Shown here: positions 35,762 to 44,929 of the stretch, piece by piece
Position numbering within the stretch: the stretch's first letter is position 1
Layout: each line of letters starts with the position of its first letter
NCBI RefSeq assembly: GCF_004303025.1
Contig: NZ_PJQW01000006.1
Span: 241,090-305,089 of the forward strand
Length of the DNA: 64,000 nucleotides
Direction: 5' to 3'
DNA from: Flavobacterium sp. J27
Lineage (GTDB): Bacteria > Bacteroidota > Bacteroidia > Flavobacteriales > Flavobacteriaceae
Notes under the pieces: model-generated
The model's database searches: none
What the model saw: the letters and a program-made list of their open reading frames with translations, nothing else
Told to the model about the DNA's origin: nothing
Position numbers and translations under genes: made by a program

Positions 35762-37315
35762 ATGAATAAAATAAAAATAGTAATTGGTCTTTTGGTATTA
35801 GCACTTTTTATAGGTTGTGCTAACGATGATGATACACTAAATTTAGATAGTATCAGCGCACCTAAAAATATTGCTGCTTTAATGACTATCAAGCAAGATA
35901 ATTCGGGTAAAGTAACTATTTTACCTACAGGACAAGGTGTTTCTCAATATGAGATTTATTTTGGAGATGGTACCGCTGACCCTGCTTATGTTAATCCTGG
36001 CGCTTCTGTACAGCATGTGTATGCAGAAGGAACTTATCAAGTTAGAATTGTAGGTGTAACATTAGATGGTAAAAGAACTGAAACAACACAAGAATTAACA
36101 GTTTCGTTCATCGCACCAGAAAATTTAGATGTTGTTATCGCTCATGTACCAGGTAATAATTTAGCAATTACTGTACAAGCTACAGCAGATTATGAAACCT
36201 TTTTTCAAGTTTATTTTGGAGAAGACCCAAATCAAGTACCTGTAGATTTTATGCAAGGTGAAACAGTAAATTTTAGTTATGCAACTGTAGGAACATACAC
36301 TGTTAGAGTAGTTGCTTTAAGTGGTGGTGTTGCTACTACAGAATATACTGAAGATGTTACAATAACTAATCCAGTTTTATTACCAATAACGTTTGAGTCG
36401 GCTACTTTAAGTTATGATTTTGCAAGTTTTGGAGGAGCTAATACTGTTGTGGTTGCTAATCCTAGTGTAGATGCAAACAACGGTAGTGCTACTGTGGCTC
36501 GTTTAACTAAAAGTAATGGTTCTGAGGTTTGGGCTGGATCTTTAATCGAATTAGGAGAGCCTATCGATTTCTCAACTATGCAAAAGATTAAAATAAAATC
36601 TTGGGCACCACAAGCAGGTATTGTTGTTAAAATGAAATTAGAAAATCTTTTAGATTCAAATATTAATGTAGAAGTTGATGCCACAAATACAGTTGCTAAT
36701 GCATGGGAAGAATTAGTTTTTGATTTTTCTGGAGTTAACAATGGAAATAATTACCAAAGAGTTGTAATATTCTATGATTTTGGAAACACAGGAACAGGAG
36801 CTGATTATTATTTTGATGATATCGAATTAACCTCTGGAGCACCATCAGTTGTATTACCATTGGATTTTGAATCGGCAACCTTAACGTATTCTTTTGATAA
36901 TTTTGGTGGAGCAAATACGGTAGTCGATAATAATCCCGATGCTACAGGTATAAATGCCTCTTCAAAAGTAGGAAAACTTGTAAAAGCTAATGGAGCAGAA
37001 ACATGGGCAGGTTCTTTTATAGAGTTAGGAAGTCCAATCAATTTTGCAACTATGCAAAAAATAAAAATGAAAGTTTGGTCACCACAAGCAGGTATTGTTG
37101 TTAAATTAAAACTAGAAAATTTAGCAAACGGTGCCACCATTAATACAGAATTAGATGCAACTACAACCCAATCTAATACATGGGAAGAACTTACTTATGA
37201 TTTTACAGGTATCAATAATGCAAATAATTATCAAAGAGTTGTAGTGTTCTTCGATTTTGGAAATGCTGGTACTGGAGCTTCTTATTATTTTGATGATATA
37301 CAATTATCCAACTAA
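35762..37315 (+). CDS. Surface glycan-binding lipoprotein with PKD-like and tandem binding modules
   Basis: About 517 residues from the ATG at 35762. A TTG 9 bases earlier is in frame but less likely. The lipobox is 'LVLALFIGCANDDD'. Two PKD-like domains come first (about 40-110 with 'YEIYFGDGTADPAY...VQHVYAEGTYQVRI', and about 115-200). Two copies of a 150-residue beta-sandwich then follow, at about 208-355 and 365-517, both starting 'LP[IL][TD]FESATL' and ending 'YYFDDI[EQ]L'. The copies are highly similar in protein. It occupies the SusE/F position after susD and probably captures beta-1,3-glucan. No catalytic motif is seen. Confidence 0.85.
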   Translation: MNKIKIVIGLLVLALFIGCANDDDTLNLDSISAPKNIAALMTIKQDNSGKVTILPTGQGVSQYEIYFGDGTADPAYVNPGASVQHVYAEGTYQVRIVGVTLDGKRTETTQELTVSFIAPENLDVVIAHVPGNNLAITVQATADYETFFQVYFGEDPNQVPVDFMQGETVNFSYATVGTYTVRVVALSGGVATTEYTEDVTITNPVLLPITFESATLSYDFASFGGANTVVVANPSVDANNGSATVARLTKSNGSEVWAGSLIELGEPIDFSTMQKIKIKSWAPQAGIVVKMKLENLLDSNINVEVDATNTVANAWEELVFDFSGVNNGNNYQRVVIFYDFGNTGTGADYYFDDIELTSGAPSVVLPLDFESATLTYSFDNFGGANTVVDNNPDATGINASSKVGKLVKANGAETWAGSFIELGSPINFATMQKIKMKVWSPQAGIVVKLKLENLANGATINTELDATTTQSNTWEELTYDFTGINNANNYQRVVVFFDFGNAGTGASYYFDDIQLSN

Positions 37316-37327
37316 AAAAGACTTAAA

Positions 37328-38977
37328 ATGAACAAATTAAAAAATTATATTTTATTATCATTGACACTAATTTTAACTTTTAGTTGTCAAGAAGAAGATA
37401 AAAGTTTTGGAGACATAAATGCTCCAACAAATTTGGTAATTCAAGCTGAAATACAAGGGCAAGACTCATCTAATCCTTATGGTGATGGTTCAGGAATAGT
37501 TACTTTTACGGCTCATGCAAATAATGCTATTTCTTATAAATTTGTTTTTAGTGATGGAACTTCACAAAATGCACCAAACGGCACTTATAAAAAGCGTTTC
37601 ACTCAAACAGGAATTAATGTATATAATGTAACTGTTGTAGCTTCTGGTAAAGGTGGAGTGGCAACAAATGGAACAATTAGTGTGGAAGTTAGAAGTGATT
37701 TTACAGATGATGAAGCCATCGACTTTTTAACTGGTGGAGCTAGTAAAAACTGGTATTGGTCAGCTTCTGAACCTGGTCACTTAGGAGTAGGACCAAATAG
37801 TACTGATGAAACTCAAAATTATTTTGGTTTTTGGTATCAAGCTGCCCCTTGGGAAAAAGCAGCTAGTCCAGATTCTAGTTGTTTATACGATAATGTGTTA
37901 ACATTTACTAAAGATGGTGATGTATTAAAATATCAATTAGATAATGGAGGGAAGACATTTTTTAATACGGCTTTTGAAGGAGTTGTTGGAGGAAGTGCTG
38001 GTTCAGATATGTGTTATGATTATGATGCTTCAGGGGTAAAAATCGTTTCTTTAAGTCCTTCTGAATCAGTGGTGACAATGAATGCAAATGCCGCTACTCA
38101 AACAAGAGGTACTTTAATGAATTTTTCTGATAATGGATTTATGGGATATTACATTGGTCAAAGTACTTATGAAATTTTATCACTTACGGAAAATAGAATG
38201 GTTGTAAGAGCTATTATGGGGAACGATCCAGCATTAGCTTGGTATCACACTTTTACAACTACACAACCTGTACAAAATCCAGTGGTAGACTATACTAATT
38301 TAGTTTGGTTTGATGAATTTGATGTTGATGGAGCACCAGATCCAAATAAATGGGGATATGATTTAGGTGCTGGCGGCTGGGGAAATGCCGAGGCACAAAC
38401 GTATACCAATAGTGCTACAAACTCAGTAGTATCTGGTGGAAATTTAGTAATTACTGCAATAAAATCGGGTTCTGACTATAATTCAGCACGATTAAAATCA
38501 GAAAATAAATTTGAATTTACTTATGGAAAAGTCGAAGTTCGTGCTAAACTTCCAGTTGGTGGCGGTACTTGGCCTGCTATCTGGATGCTAGGTGCAAATT
38601 ACGATCAAGCTGGTTTCTCATGGCCTGCTTGTGGAGAAATTGATATTATGGAACATAAAGGTAATGTTCCTAATGTAATTCATGGAACGTTACATTATCC
38701 TGGTAATTCGGGTGGTAATGCAAATGGAAATACAACTACTATCACAAATGCTAGTTCTGAATTCCATATTTACAAAACGATTTGGAGTCCAACTTCAATT
38801 CAAATTTTTGTGGATGATGTATTATTTCATTCAGTGCCAAACTCAAATTCAGTACCATTCAATCATGACTTCTTCTTAATCTTAAATGTAGCTATGGGAG
38901 GAACATTTGGAGGAACCATAGATCCAGCATTTACGCAATCTTCTATGGAAGTGGATTATGTAAGAGTTTACCAATAA
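37328..38977 (+). CDS. GH16 family beta-glucanase lipoprotein with N-terminal PKD domain
   Basis: A 549-residue lipoprotein ('LTLILTFSCQEEDKS', Cys 20). The order is a PKD-like domain (about 30-120), a module of unknown type at about 125-300 ('DEAIDFLTGGASKNWYWSAS'), then a GH16 catalytic domain from about 320 to the end. The catalytic signature E-I-D-I-M-E spans residues 437-442, Glu 437 being the nucleophile and Glu 442 the acid/base. The family includes laminarinases (endo-beta-1,3-glucanases). It is likely tethered to the outer membrane surface. It is 12 bp downstream of the glycan-binding lipoprotein and part of the same operon. Confidence 0.93.
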   Translation: MNKLKNYILLSLTLILTFSCQEEDKSFGDINAPTNLVIQAEIQGQDSSNPYGDGSGIVTFTAHANNAISYKFVFSDGTSQNAPNGTYKKRFTQTGINVYNVTVVASGKGGVATNGTISVEVRSDFTDDEAIDFLTGGASKNWYWSASEPGHLGVGPNSTDETQNYFGFWYQAAPWEKAASPDSSCLYDNVLTFTKDGDVLKYQLDNGGKTFFNTAFEGVVGGSAGSDMCYDYDASGVKIVSLSPSESVVTMNANAATQTRGTLMNFSDNGFMGYYIGQSTYEILSLTENRMVVRAIMGNDPALAWYHTFTTTQPVQNPVVDYTNLVWFDEFDVDGAPDPNKWGYDLGAGGWGNAEAQTYTNSATNSVVSGGNLVITAIKSGSDYNSARLKSENKFEFTYGKVEVRAKLPVGGGTWPAIWMLGANYDQAGFSWPACGEIDIMEHKGNVPNVIHGTLHYPGNSGGNANGNTTTITNASSEFHIYKTIWSPTSIQIFVDDVLFHSVPNSNSVPFNHDFFLILNVAMGGTFGGTIDPAFTQSSMEVDYVRVYQ

Positions 38978-39077
38978 TTTAAACTTTATAATAAAAAATA
39001 TTTTATCATTTCAATCTTAAGAGAGTTTAGTATTATACTAGCTTTCTTAAGAATTGAAATATTATTACCTATTTCTA

Positions 39078-41384
39078 ATGAAAATCAAACCTATTACATA
39101 TAGTATTTTAATCGTTTCTTTTTTACTATTCGTTGGTTGTAATACTACCACTAATAAAACATCTTCATCCACTATTAAAGAAAGTGATTTAATTGATCAA
39201 AAAGTAGATTCTATTTTAAAATTAATGACTTTAGAAGAAAAAATTGGTCAAATGAATCAATATAATGGATTTTGGGAAATTACTGGTCCTGCTCCAAAAG
39301 ATGGTCAGGCTGCTAAAAAGTATGAAGATTTAAAAAAAGGATTAGTAGGTTCTATGCTGAATGTGAAAGGAGCTAAAGATGTTTATACTTTACAAAAAAT
39401 AGCTGTAGAGGAAACTAGATTAGGTATTCCTTTATTATTTGGTTTTGATGTTATTCATGGCTACAAAACCATCAGTCCTATTCCGCTAGCTGAAGCTGCC
39501 AGCTGGGATTTAGATGCTATTAAAAATTCGGCAGCTATTGCTGCTGAAGAAGCTGCAGCTGTAGGCATTAACTGGACTTTTGCACCAATGGTTGATATAT
39601 CTAGAGATGCAAGATGGGGAAGAGTTATGGAAGGTGCTGGGGAAGATCCATTTTTAGGAAGTAAAATTGCTGAAGCTAGAATCAAAGGTTTTCAAGGAGA
39701 AGATTTATCTTCTAAAAAAACAGTTTTAGCTTGTGCAAAACATTTTGCAGGTTATGGTTTTGCTGAAGCAGGAAGAGATTATAATACAGTAGATGTAGGA
39801 GAGCAAACACTTCAAAACATCATTTTACCACCATTTAAAGCATCTGTTGACGCAGGAGTACGTACTTTCATGAATTCATTTAATGATTTAAATGGAATTC
39901 CTGCAACGGGTAATAAAATGTTGCAAAGAGATATTCTTAAAGGAGATTGGAACTTTAATGGTTTTATAGTTTCCGATTGGGGATCTATTAATGAAATGAT
40001 TGCACATGGTTATGCTAAAGACAGCGAAAACGCTGCTGAAATAGCTGTGAATGCTGGTTCCGATATGGATATGGAATCCTATGCTTATGTTACTTACTTG
40101 AAAAAGTTAATTGATGAAGGAAAGGTAAAAGAAACTGATGTTGATGATGCAGCAAGAAGAATTTTAAGAACAAAATTTGAATTAGGGTTATTTGAAAACC
40201 CTTATAAATATTGTGATGAAGCGTATGAAAAAGCAACAGTTGGTAAAAAAGAATTCCACGAAGGCGTTTTAGATATCGCTAAAAAATCGATTGTTTTACT
40301 TAAAAATGATGATAATCTTTTACCATTGCAAAAATCAGGTAAAAAAATTGCATTAATTGGTGCTTTAGCTAACGATAAAACAAGTCCATTAGGGAGTTGG
40401 AGAATTGGAGCAGATGATGAAACTGCAGTATCAGTTTTAGAAGGAATGAATGCTTATGAGGGGAACCAACTTACCTACGCTAAAGGGGCTGATGTTGCTT
40501 TGGGTAGAACACAATTTATGTGGGAAACCAAAATTAACGAAACTGATACCTCAGAATTTTCTAAAGCAATTACTATTGCAAAAAATGCTGATGTGGTGGT
40601 AATGGTCTTGGGTGAACATGGTTTACAAACTGGTGAAGGAAGAAGTAGAGCAGATTTAGGATTGCCTGGTGTGCAACAACAATTGCTAGAAGCTATTTAT
40701 AAAGTTAATAAAAATATTGTTTTAGTATTAAATAATGGAAGACCGTTAGCTATTCCTTGGGCTAAAGATAATGTTCCAGCAATCGTTGAAGCATGGCATT
40801 TAGGTACTCAATCTGGTAATGCAATAGCTCAAGTACTTTATGGTGATTATAATCCAAGCGGGAAATTACCAATGACTTTTCCAAGAAATGTAGGGCAAGT
40901 TCCATTATATTATAATTACAAAAATACAGGAAGACCTGTATTAAATGAACCAGAAAGTGTTTTTTGGTCACATTATATAGATGAAAAAAATACGCCTTTA
41001 TATGCTTTTGGATATGGATTAAGCTATTCAAAATTTGAATATTCAAACTTAACATTAAGTAAAAAAACATTTCAACATGGAGAAAAAATTACCGTCTCTA
41101 TAACTTTAAAAAATAATAGTAACACAAAAGGAAAAGAAGTGGTACAACTATATATTAGAGATTTAGTAGCTAGTTATACAAGACCAGTAAAAGAATTAAA
41201 AGATTTTAAAATGATAGAATTGAATCCTCAAGAGACGAAAAGAATATCTTTTGAAATTAATGAAGAACTTCTTTCTTTTTATACCAAAAATAAAAAATGG
41301 GAGACAGAACCTGGAGCGTTTAAAATTTTTATTGGGGGTAGTTCAGACAATACATTAGAAGATCAAATTCAATTTTTAAAGTAA
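39078..41384 (+). CDS. bglX: GH3 family beta-glucosidase lipoprotein
   Basis: About 768 residues from the ATG at 39078, chosen because the lipoprotein signal 'SILIVSFLLFVGCNTTT' follows directly. A TTG frame start at 39054 is less likely. The GH3 N-terminal TIM barrel has the nucleophile Asp 300 in 'GFIVSDWGSI' and substrate-site 'KHFAGYG'. The C-terminal alpha/beta sandwich contains 'GEHGLQTGEGRSRADLGLPG', and a fibronectin-III-like domain ends the protein ('VVQLYIRDLVASYTRPVKEL'). It resembles periplasmic BglX. It probably releases glucose from beta-1,3-gluco-oligosaccharides after uptake. The gene symbol is by similarity. Confidence 0.93.
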   Translation: MKIKPITYSILIVSFLLFVGCNTTTNKTSSSTIKESDLIDQKVDSILKLMTLEEKIGQMNQYNGFWEITGPAPKDGQAAKKYEDLKKGLVGSMLNVKGAKDVYTLQKIAVEETRLGIPLLFGFDVIHGYKTISPIPLAEAASWDLDAIKNSAAIAAEEAAAVGINWTFAPMVDISRDARWGRVMEGAGEDPFLGSKIAEARIKGFQGEDLSSKKTVLACAKHFAGYGFAEAGRDYNTVDVGEQTLQNIILPPFKASVDAGVRTFMNSFNDLNGIPATGNKMLQRDILKGDWNFNGFIVSDWGSINEMIAHGYAKDSENAAEIAVNAGSDMDMESYAYVTYLKKLIDEGKVKETDVDDAARRILRTKFELGLFENPYKYCDEAYEKATVGKKEFHEGVLDIAKKSIVLLKNDDNLLPLQKSGKKIALIGALANDKTSPLGSWRIGADDETAVSVLEGMNAYEGNQLTYAKGADVALGRTQFMWETKINETDTSEFSKAITIAKNADVVVMVLGEHGLQTGEGRSRADLGLPGVQQQLLEAIYKVNKNIVLVLNNGRPLAIPWAKDNVPAIVEAWHLGTQSGNAIAQVLYGDYNPSGKLPMTFPRNVGQVPLYYNYKNTGRPVLNEPESVFWSHYIDEKNTPLYAFGYGLSYSKFEYSNLTLSKKTFQHGEKITVSITLKNNSNTKGKEVVQLYIRDLVASYTRPVKELKDFKMIELNPQETKRISFEINEELLSFYTKNKKWETEPGAFKIFIGGSSDNTLEDQIQFLK

Positions 41385-41391
41385 TATCATA

Positions 41392-42150
41392 ATGAAAAAA
41401 ATTTGTTTAATACTGTTCATTTTTAATATAGCTTTCGCTCAAAAACAATCTAGAAAATTAGTTTGGGAAGAAAATTTTAATGGGAAAGCTTTAGATACTA
41501 CAGTTTGGAATTTTGAATTAGGAAATGGTTGCCCGAATATTTGCGGATGGGGAAATAATGAATCTCAAATTTACACTAAAGAGAATCATAAATTAGAGAA
41601 AGGATGTTTGGTAATTACTGCCAAATTCGATGGTAAAGTGTATACTTCTACCAGAATTACTACAAAAGATAAAAAAGAATTTCAATACGGTAGAATTGAA
41701 ACAAAAGCGAAGTTACCTATCGGAACAGGTTTATGGCCAGCATTTTGGATGCTAGGTTCTAATATTTCGGAAGTGGGTTGGCCAAAAAGTGGTGAGATAG
41801 ATATTTTAGAATATATCGGAAAAGAACCACATTATGTGTTTACTTCTCTTCACACACAAGATAGTCATGGAAATACAATTAATACAAAGAAAACAAAAAT
41901 AGACAATATAGAAGAAGGATTTCACATTTATGCAATTGATTGGGATAAAGATAAAATTGCTTTTTATGTAGATGATACTTTGGTATATACATTTCAACCA
42001 GATGTGAAAGACGAAAACATTTGGCCTTTTAATCAACCCTTTTATTTCTTGATAAATATGGCAATTGGAGGAAATTTTGGCGGACCTGCAATTGATAATA
42101 CAGTGTTTCCACAAGAATATCGTATTGATTATATTAAGGTATATCAATAA
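41392..42150 (+). CDS. GH16 family beta-1,3-glucanase, secreted
   Basis: A 252-residue single-domain enzyme with a short signal peptide (MKKICLILFIFNIAFAQ). The GH16 catalytic signature E-I-D-I-L-E is at residues 135-140, preceded by 'GTGLWPAFWMLGSNISEVGWP', which is laminarinase-like. It lacks the accessory modules and sorting domain of the GH16 proteins at 37328 and 49351, so it is probably periplasmic. It begins 7 bp after the GH3 gene and is the last gene of the glucan operon. No clear terminator follows. Confidence 0.94.
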   Translation: MKKICLILFIFNIAFAQKQSRKLVWEENFNGKALDTTVWNFELGNGCPNICGWGNNESQIYTKENHKLEKGCLVITAKFDGKVYTSTRITTKDKKEFQYGRIETKAKLPIGTGLWPAFWMLGSNISEVGWPKSGEIDILEYIGKEPHYVFTSLHTQDSHGNTINTKKTKIDNIEEGFHIYAIDWDKDKIAFYVDDTLVYTFQPDVKDENIWPFNQPFYFLINMAIGGNFGGPAIDNTVFPQEYRIDYIKVYQ

Positions 42151-42250
42151 ATTCGTGTGTGTTTGCTTAACCAATTATTTATAAAATAAATAGGCTGGAT
42201 TTGGAGGATTTTGTAGAAGAATTATTGCTATTATTCTAAAGATAAGTCAC

Positions 42251-42265
42251 GTTTCAATTTGAAAC
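42251..42265. promoter_or_regulatory. Short palindrome upstream of GH64 gene
   Basis: GTTTCAA, T, TTGAAAC: a 15-base inverted repeat 82-96 bp before the GH64 start codon in an otherwise featureless 196-base gap. It is a possible operator. The 21-bp-period repeats found upstream of the other secreted enzymes are absent here. Confidence 0.25.
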
Positions 42266-42346
42266 CTCTTAATAGAAAAATTCATTATTAATTAATAGAA
42301 TTTATATGTAAACAAAACTATTTATAAACAGTTAACAAGCAAAAAC

Positions 42347-44545
42347 ATGAAAAAAACAAAACAAACTTATCTATTAAGTTGGAAACTTTTTTCCATCTTA
42401 TTTATTACTACTTTAGGGTATAGCCAAGGTCCAATACCCTTCGAAATTAAAAACACATCAACTTTTAGTGATTCCGACTTGTATGTAGCCATTGTCGGAA
42501 TTAATTACAACACAGGAGCTCATGTTTGGGTAGATGCTAAAACCAGTCAGGTTTACCCAATGAATTCTTCTTATAATACAGTTCAAGGTCCTACACCAGG
42601 AGGAAATCAAGGACCAGGAGGAAACGGAAAGTATGCTAATTGTTTTACTAAATTAAGCGAAATACCTAATAAAACATTTACTCTACCTCTTATAGCAGGA
42701 TGTAGAGTCTTTATTTCCAAAGGTTCCCAAATGTATCTCTATTTCTTTGGATCAACTGGTGCTCCATCAGGTTATGCTGGTCACAATCCATTAAATCCTA
42801 CCGATCCTAATAATGGCATTTTATACGAAATGATTGAATTAACAAATAACCAATATGGCTTCTTTGGTAATCCAACACGTGTTGATTCATACAAATACCC
42901 AATGGGATTAGAATTGTATGGTAATGGCTACTATAAAAGAGTAGGTGAATTAAAAAAACATGACGAAATTGTTGCCGCATTTAAAGCAAATGTGCCTACT
43001 GAATTTCAAGGATGTGTCAATAATACAACTGGAGAGATTACTGCTCCTTCAAAAACGCCAGCTTTTGCTGATGGAACTGGTGGTACAACTCCTGGACCTT
43101 ATGCAAATTATTTAAAATCTTATATTGATGCCATTTGGAATAAATATAAAACCCAAGATTTAATTTTTTATGCAGGACAAGCCGGTGTATTCAAAGGTAG
43201 AGTTATTGGTGAACAATTAGAAATGGTAGGGCAATCTGGAGCTTTTGTCGGAAGAACTGGAAGAGTACAAAATAGACCATCCACTCAGGAAGCTTTAGAA
43301 GGTAAAGGGGTTTTAGACAGAAGATTAGTTGATGGTGATTTGGATTTAGTAATTCAAGCCCAACTTACCGCTGCAATTAATAGACATGTTGTAGATGTAA
43401 CAACTGCTAATCCTGGTCAACAAAATTGGCATAATATTCCTTCTTTTTATCAAGCTAACCCAATGAATCATTATTCTAAATTTTGGCATTTACCAGGTAT
43501 CAGTGTAGATAACCTTTCTTATGGTTTTGCTTATGATGATGTAGCTGATCATTCGCCATCATTACATACTACTCAGCCCACTAAAGCTGTAGCAGTTTTT
43601 GGTGGTTTTGGATATGGTGTACCAAGTGTAGCTACGGTATATAAACATTGTAATTATGGTGGATATGCTATTGGATTAGATGTGGGTAACTATACTTTAG
43701 GACAATTACAAGCTAAAGGAGTTTTAGATAACGATATTTCTTCTTTAAAAGTTCAAAATGGATATGAAGTGGTATTATATGCTAATGATAATTTCTCAGG
43801 AACGTCTATTATTGTTGGTTCAGATGATACTTGTTTAGTAGATAATAACTTTAATGATGTAGCTACTTCTGTAAGAGTTAGAACAACCACAAACACTTCA
43901 TCTGTATTTATTCAAGCTGAAGATTATTCCGCAATGAATGGTATTCAAACGGAACCGACTACAGATACTGGAGGAGGTTTAAATGTTGGTTATGCAGACA
44001 CAGGAGACTGGATGGCATATAACAATGTGACTTTCCCAACTAATGGCTCATATTTAATAGAATATCGAGTGGCAAGTGCCGTGAATGGCGCTCAAATTTC
44101 TTCAGACCTGAACGCTGGTTCTATTGTATTAGGTACAATAAATATACCAAATACAGGAGGTTGGCAGAATTGGCAAACGGTATCTCAAACTGTAAATGTG
44201 AATGCTGGAACGTATAATTTTGGAATTTTTATTCAAAATTCTGGAGTTAATTTAAATTGGTTTAGAATAACTAAAGTAGGCAACGCTCTTAGAATGGCAT
44301 CTACTTCTGATGAAAAAGAGGAAGTAGTAACTATGTATCCAAATCCTGCTGAAAATATTTTGCATTTTAGCACACCTTTAGATAAAGCAACCATTCAGGT
44401 GGCAGATTTTCAAAGAGGTATTTATTTAAAAGTACCTAAAGCTGATGCAAATAGTTTGGATATTTCAAATTTACAACCTGGTATTTATGCAGTTATTATT
44501 GAAAAAGACGGTGTAAAAACAGAAATGAAATTCATAAAAAAATAA
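42347..44545 (+). CDS. GH64 family beta-1,3-glucanase with crystallin, CBM6 and T9SS domains
   Basis: A 732-residue secreted enzyme. After a signal region ending 'LFITTLGYSQ', residues about 28-420 are a GH64 (thaumatin-like) endo-beta-1,3-glucanase domain: 'PFEIKNTSTFSDSDLYVAIVG', 'GCRVFISKGSQMYLYFFG' and 'YEMIELT' are typical. A beta/gamma-crystallin domain follows (about 428-513), with two calcium-type motifs, DNDISS and NDVATS. A CBM6 covers about 521-645 and a T9SS sorting domain about 660-732 ('VTMYPNPAENILHFS' to 'MKFIKK'). GH64 enzymes release long laminari-oligosaccharides such as pentaose. It has its own upstream region and a terminator. Confidence 0.9.
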   Translation: MKKTKQTYLLSWKLFSILFITTLGYSQGPIPFEIKNTSTFSDSDLYVAIVGINYNTGAHVWVDAKTSQVYPMNSSYNTVQGPTPGGNQGPGGNGKYANCFTKLSEIPNKTFTLPLIAGCRVFISKGSQMYLYFFGSTGAPSGYAGHNPLNPTDPNNGILYEMIELTNNQYGFFGNPTRVDSYKYPMGLELYGNGYYKRVGELKKHDEIVAAFKANVPTEFQGCVNNTTGEITAPSKTPAFADGTGGTTPGPYANYLKSYIDAIWNKYKTQDLIFYAGQAGVFKGRVIGEQLEMVGQSGAFVGRTGRVQNRPSTQEALEGKGVLDRRLVDGDLDLVIQAQLTAAINRHVVDVTTANPGQQNWHNIPSFYQANPMNHYSKFWHLPGISVDNLSYGFAYDDVADHSPSLHTTQPTKAVAVFGGFGYGVPSVATVYKHCNYGGYAIGLDVGNYTLGQLQAKGVLDNDISSLKVQNGYEVVLYANDNFSGTSIIVGSDDTCLVDNNFNDVATSVRVRTTTNTSSVFIQAEDYSAMNGIQTEPTTDTGGGLNVGYADTGDWMAYNNVTFPTNGSYLIEYRVASAVNGAQISSDLNAGSIVLGTINIPNTGGWQNWQTVSQTVNVNAGTYNFGIFIQNSGVNLNWFRITKVGNALRMASTSDEKEEVVTMYPNPAENILHFSTPLDKATIQVADFQRGIYLKVPKADANSLDISNLQPGIYAVIIEKDGVKTEMKFIKK

Positions 44546-44552
44546 GGTTGAT

Positions 44553-44590
44553 AAGCGCTCAAATGATACTAAATGTAAGTTTGAGCGCTT
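44553..44590 (+). terminator. Intrinsic terminator after GH64 gene
   Basis: AAGCGCTCAAA (44553-44563) and TTTGAGCGCTT (44580-44590) form an 11-bp stem with a 16-base loop and a short T tail, 7 bp after the GH64 stop. Confidence 0.75.
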
Positions 44591-44705
44591 TTATTAGGAA
44601 TCATTTTTAAACGTATAATACTTTTGTTTGAAGAAGAAAAATGTTTTGAAAATGAATAGTTTAAGTCTTTTTTTTTGAGTAGCCTTAATTGAATATAAAT
44701 AGCAT

Positions 44706-44792
44706 TTTGTTGAATGAAAAATGCTGTTTGTTGAAAAGATTATGCTGTTCGTTTAATTTATTTTTTTCAAAATAATTGTTGCAATAAATTTA
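44706..44792 (+). promoter_or_regulatory. Triple 21-bp-period direct repeat and -7 box, candidate LytTR-regulated promoter
   Basis: Repeat units TTTGTTGAAT (44706-44715), TTTGTTGAAA (44727-44736) and TTCGTTTAAT (44748-44757) start exactly 21 bp apart. After unit 3 come a T-run and TAAATTTA at 44785-44792, one base off TAnnTTTG, exactly 37 bp after the start of unit 3. The same layout lies upstream of the chitin susC (53004-53090) and the chitinase (61991-62077). LytTR regulators bind direct repeats on one DNA face two turns apart, and a LytTR gene lies at 51096. Confidence 0.75.
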
Positions 44793-44929
44793 TATAGATA
44801 ATTGATTTTTTTTTTAAATCAAGAAAATATTTTTCAACTTTTTTAAATGTGTAACTATGTGTAAAAAATGATGCTTCTCTTAGAATAACTATCTAAAAAA
44901 ACTTAACATAAACAAATAAACAAACAAAC

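Larger units (their letters stand above)
44546..44929 (+). other. Intergenic region: GH64 terminator, repeat promoter and long leader
   Basis: 384 bases between the GH64 and metallopeptidase genes. It contains the GH64 terminator (44553-44590), a triple 21-bp-period repeat (44706-44757), a -7-like box (44785-44792) and then about 130 bases of AT-rich leader up to the start codon at 44930. No coding potential is seen. Confidence 0.7.

Noticed and set aside
36412..37140. Two long antisense open frames opposite the glycan-binding lipoprotein
   Set aside because: They mirror the two tandem repeat copies on the coding strand and have no signal peptide, motif or start context of their own.
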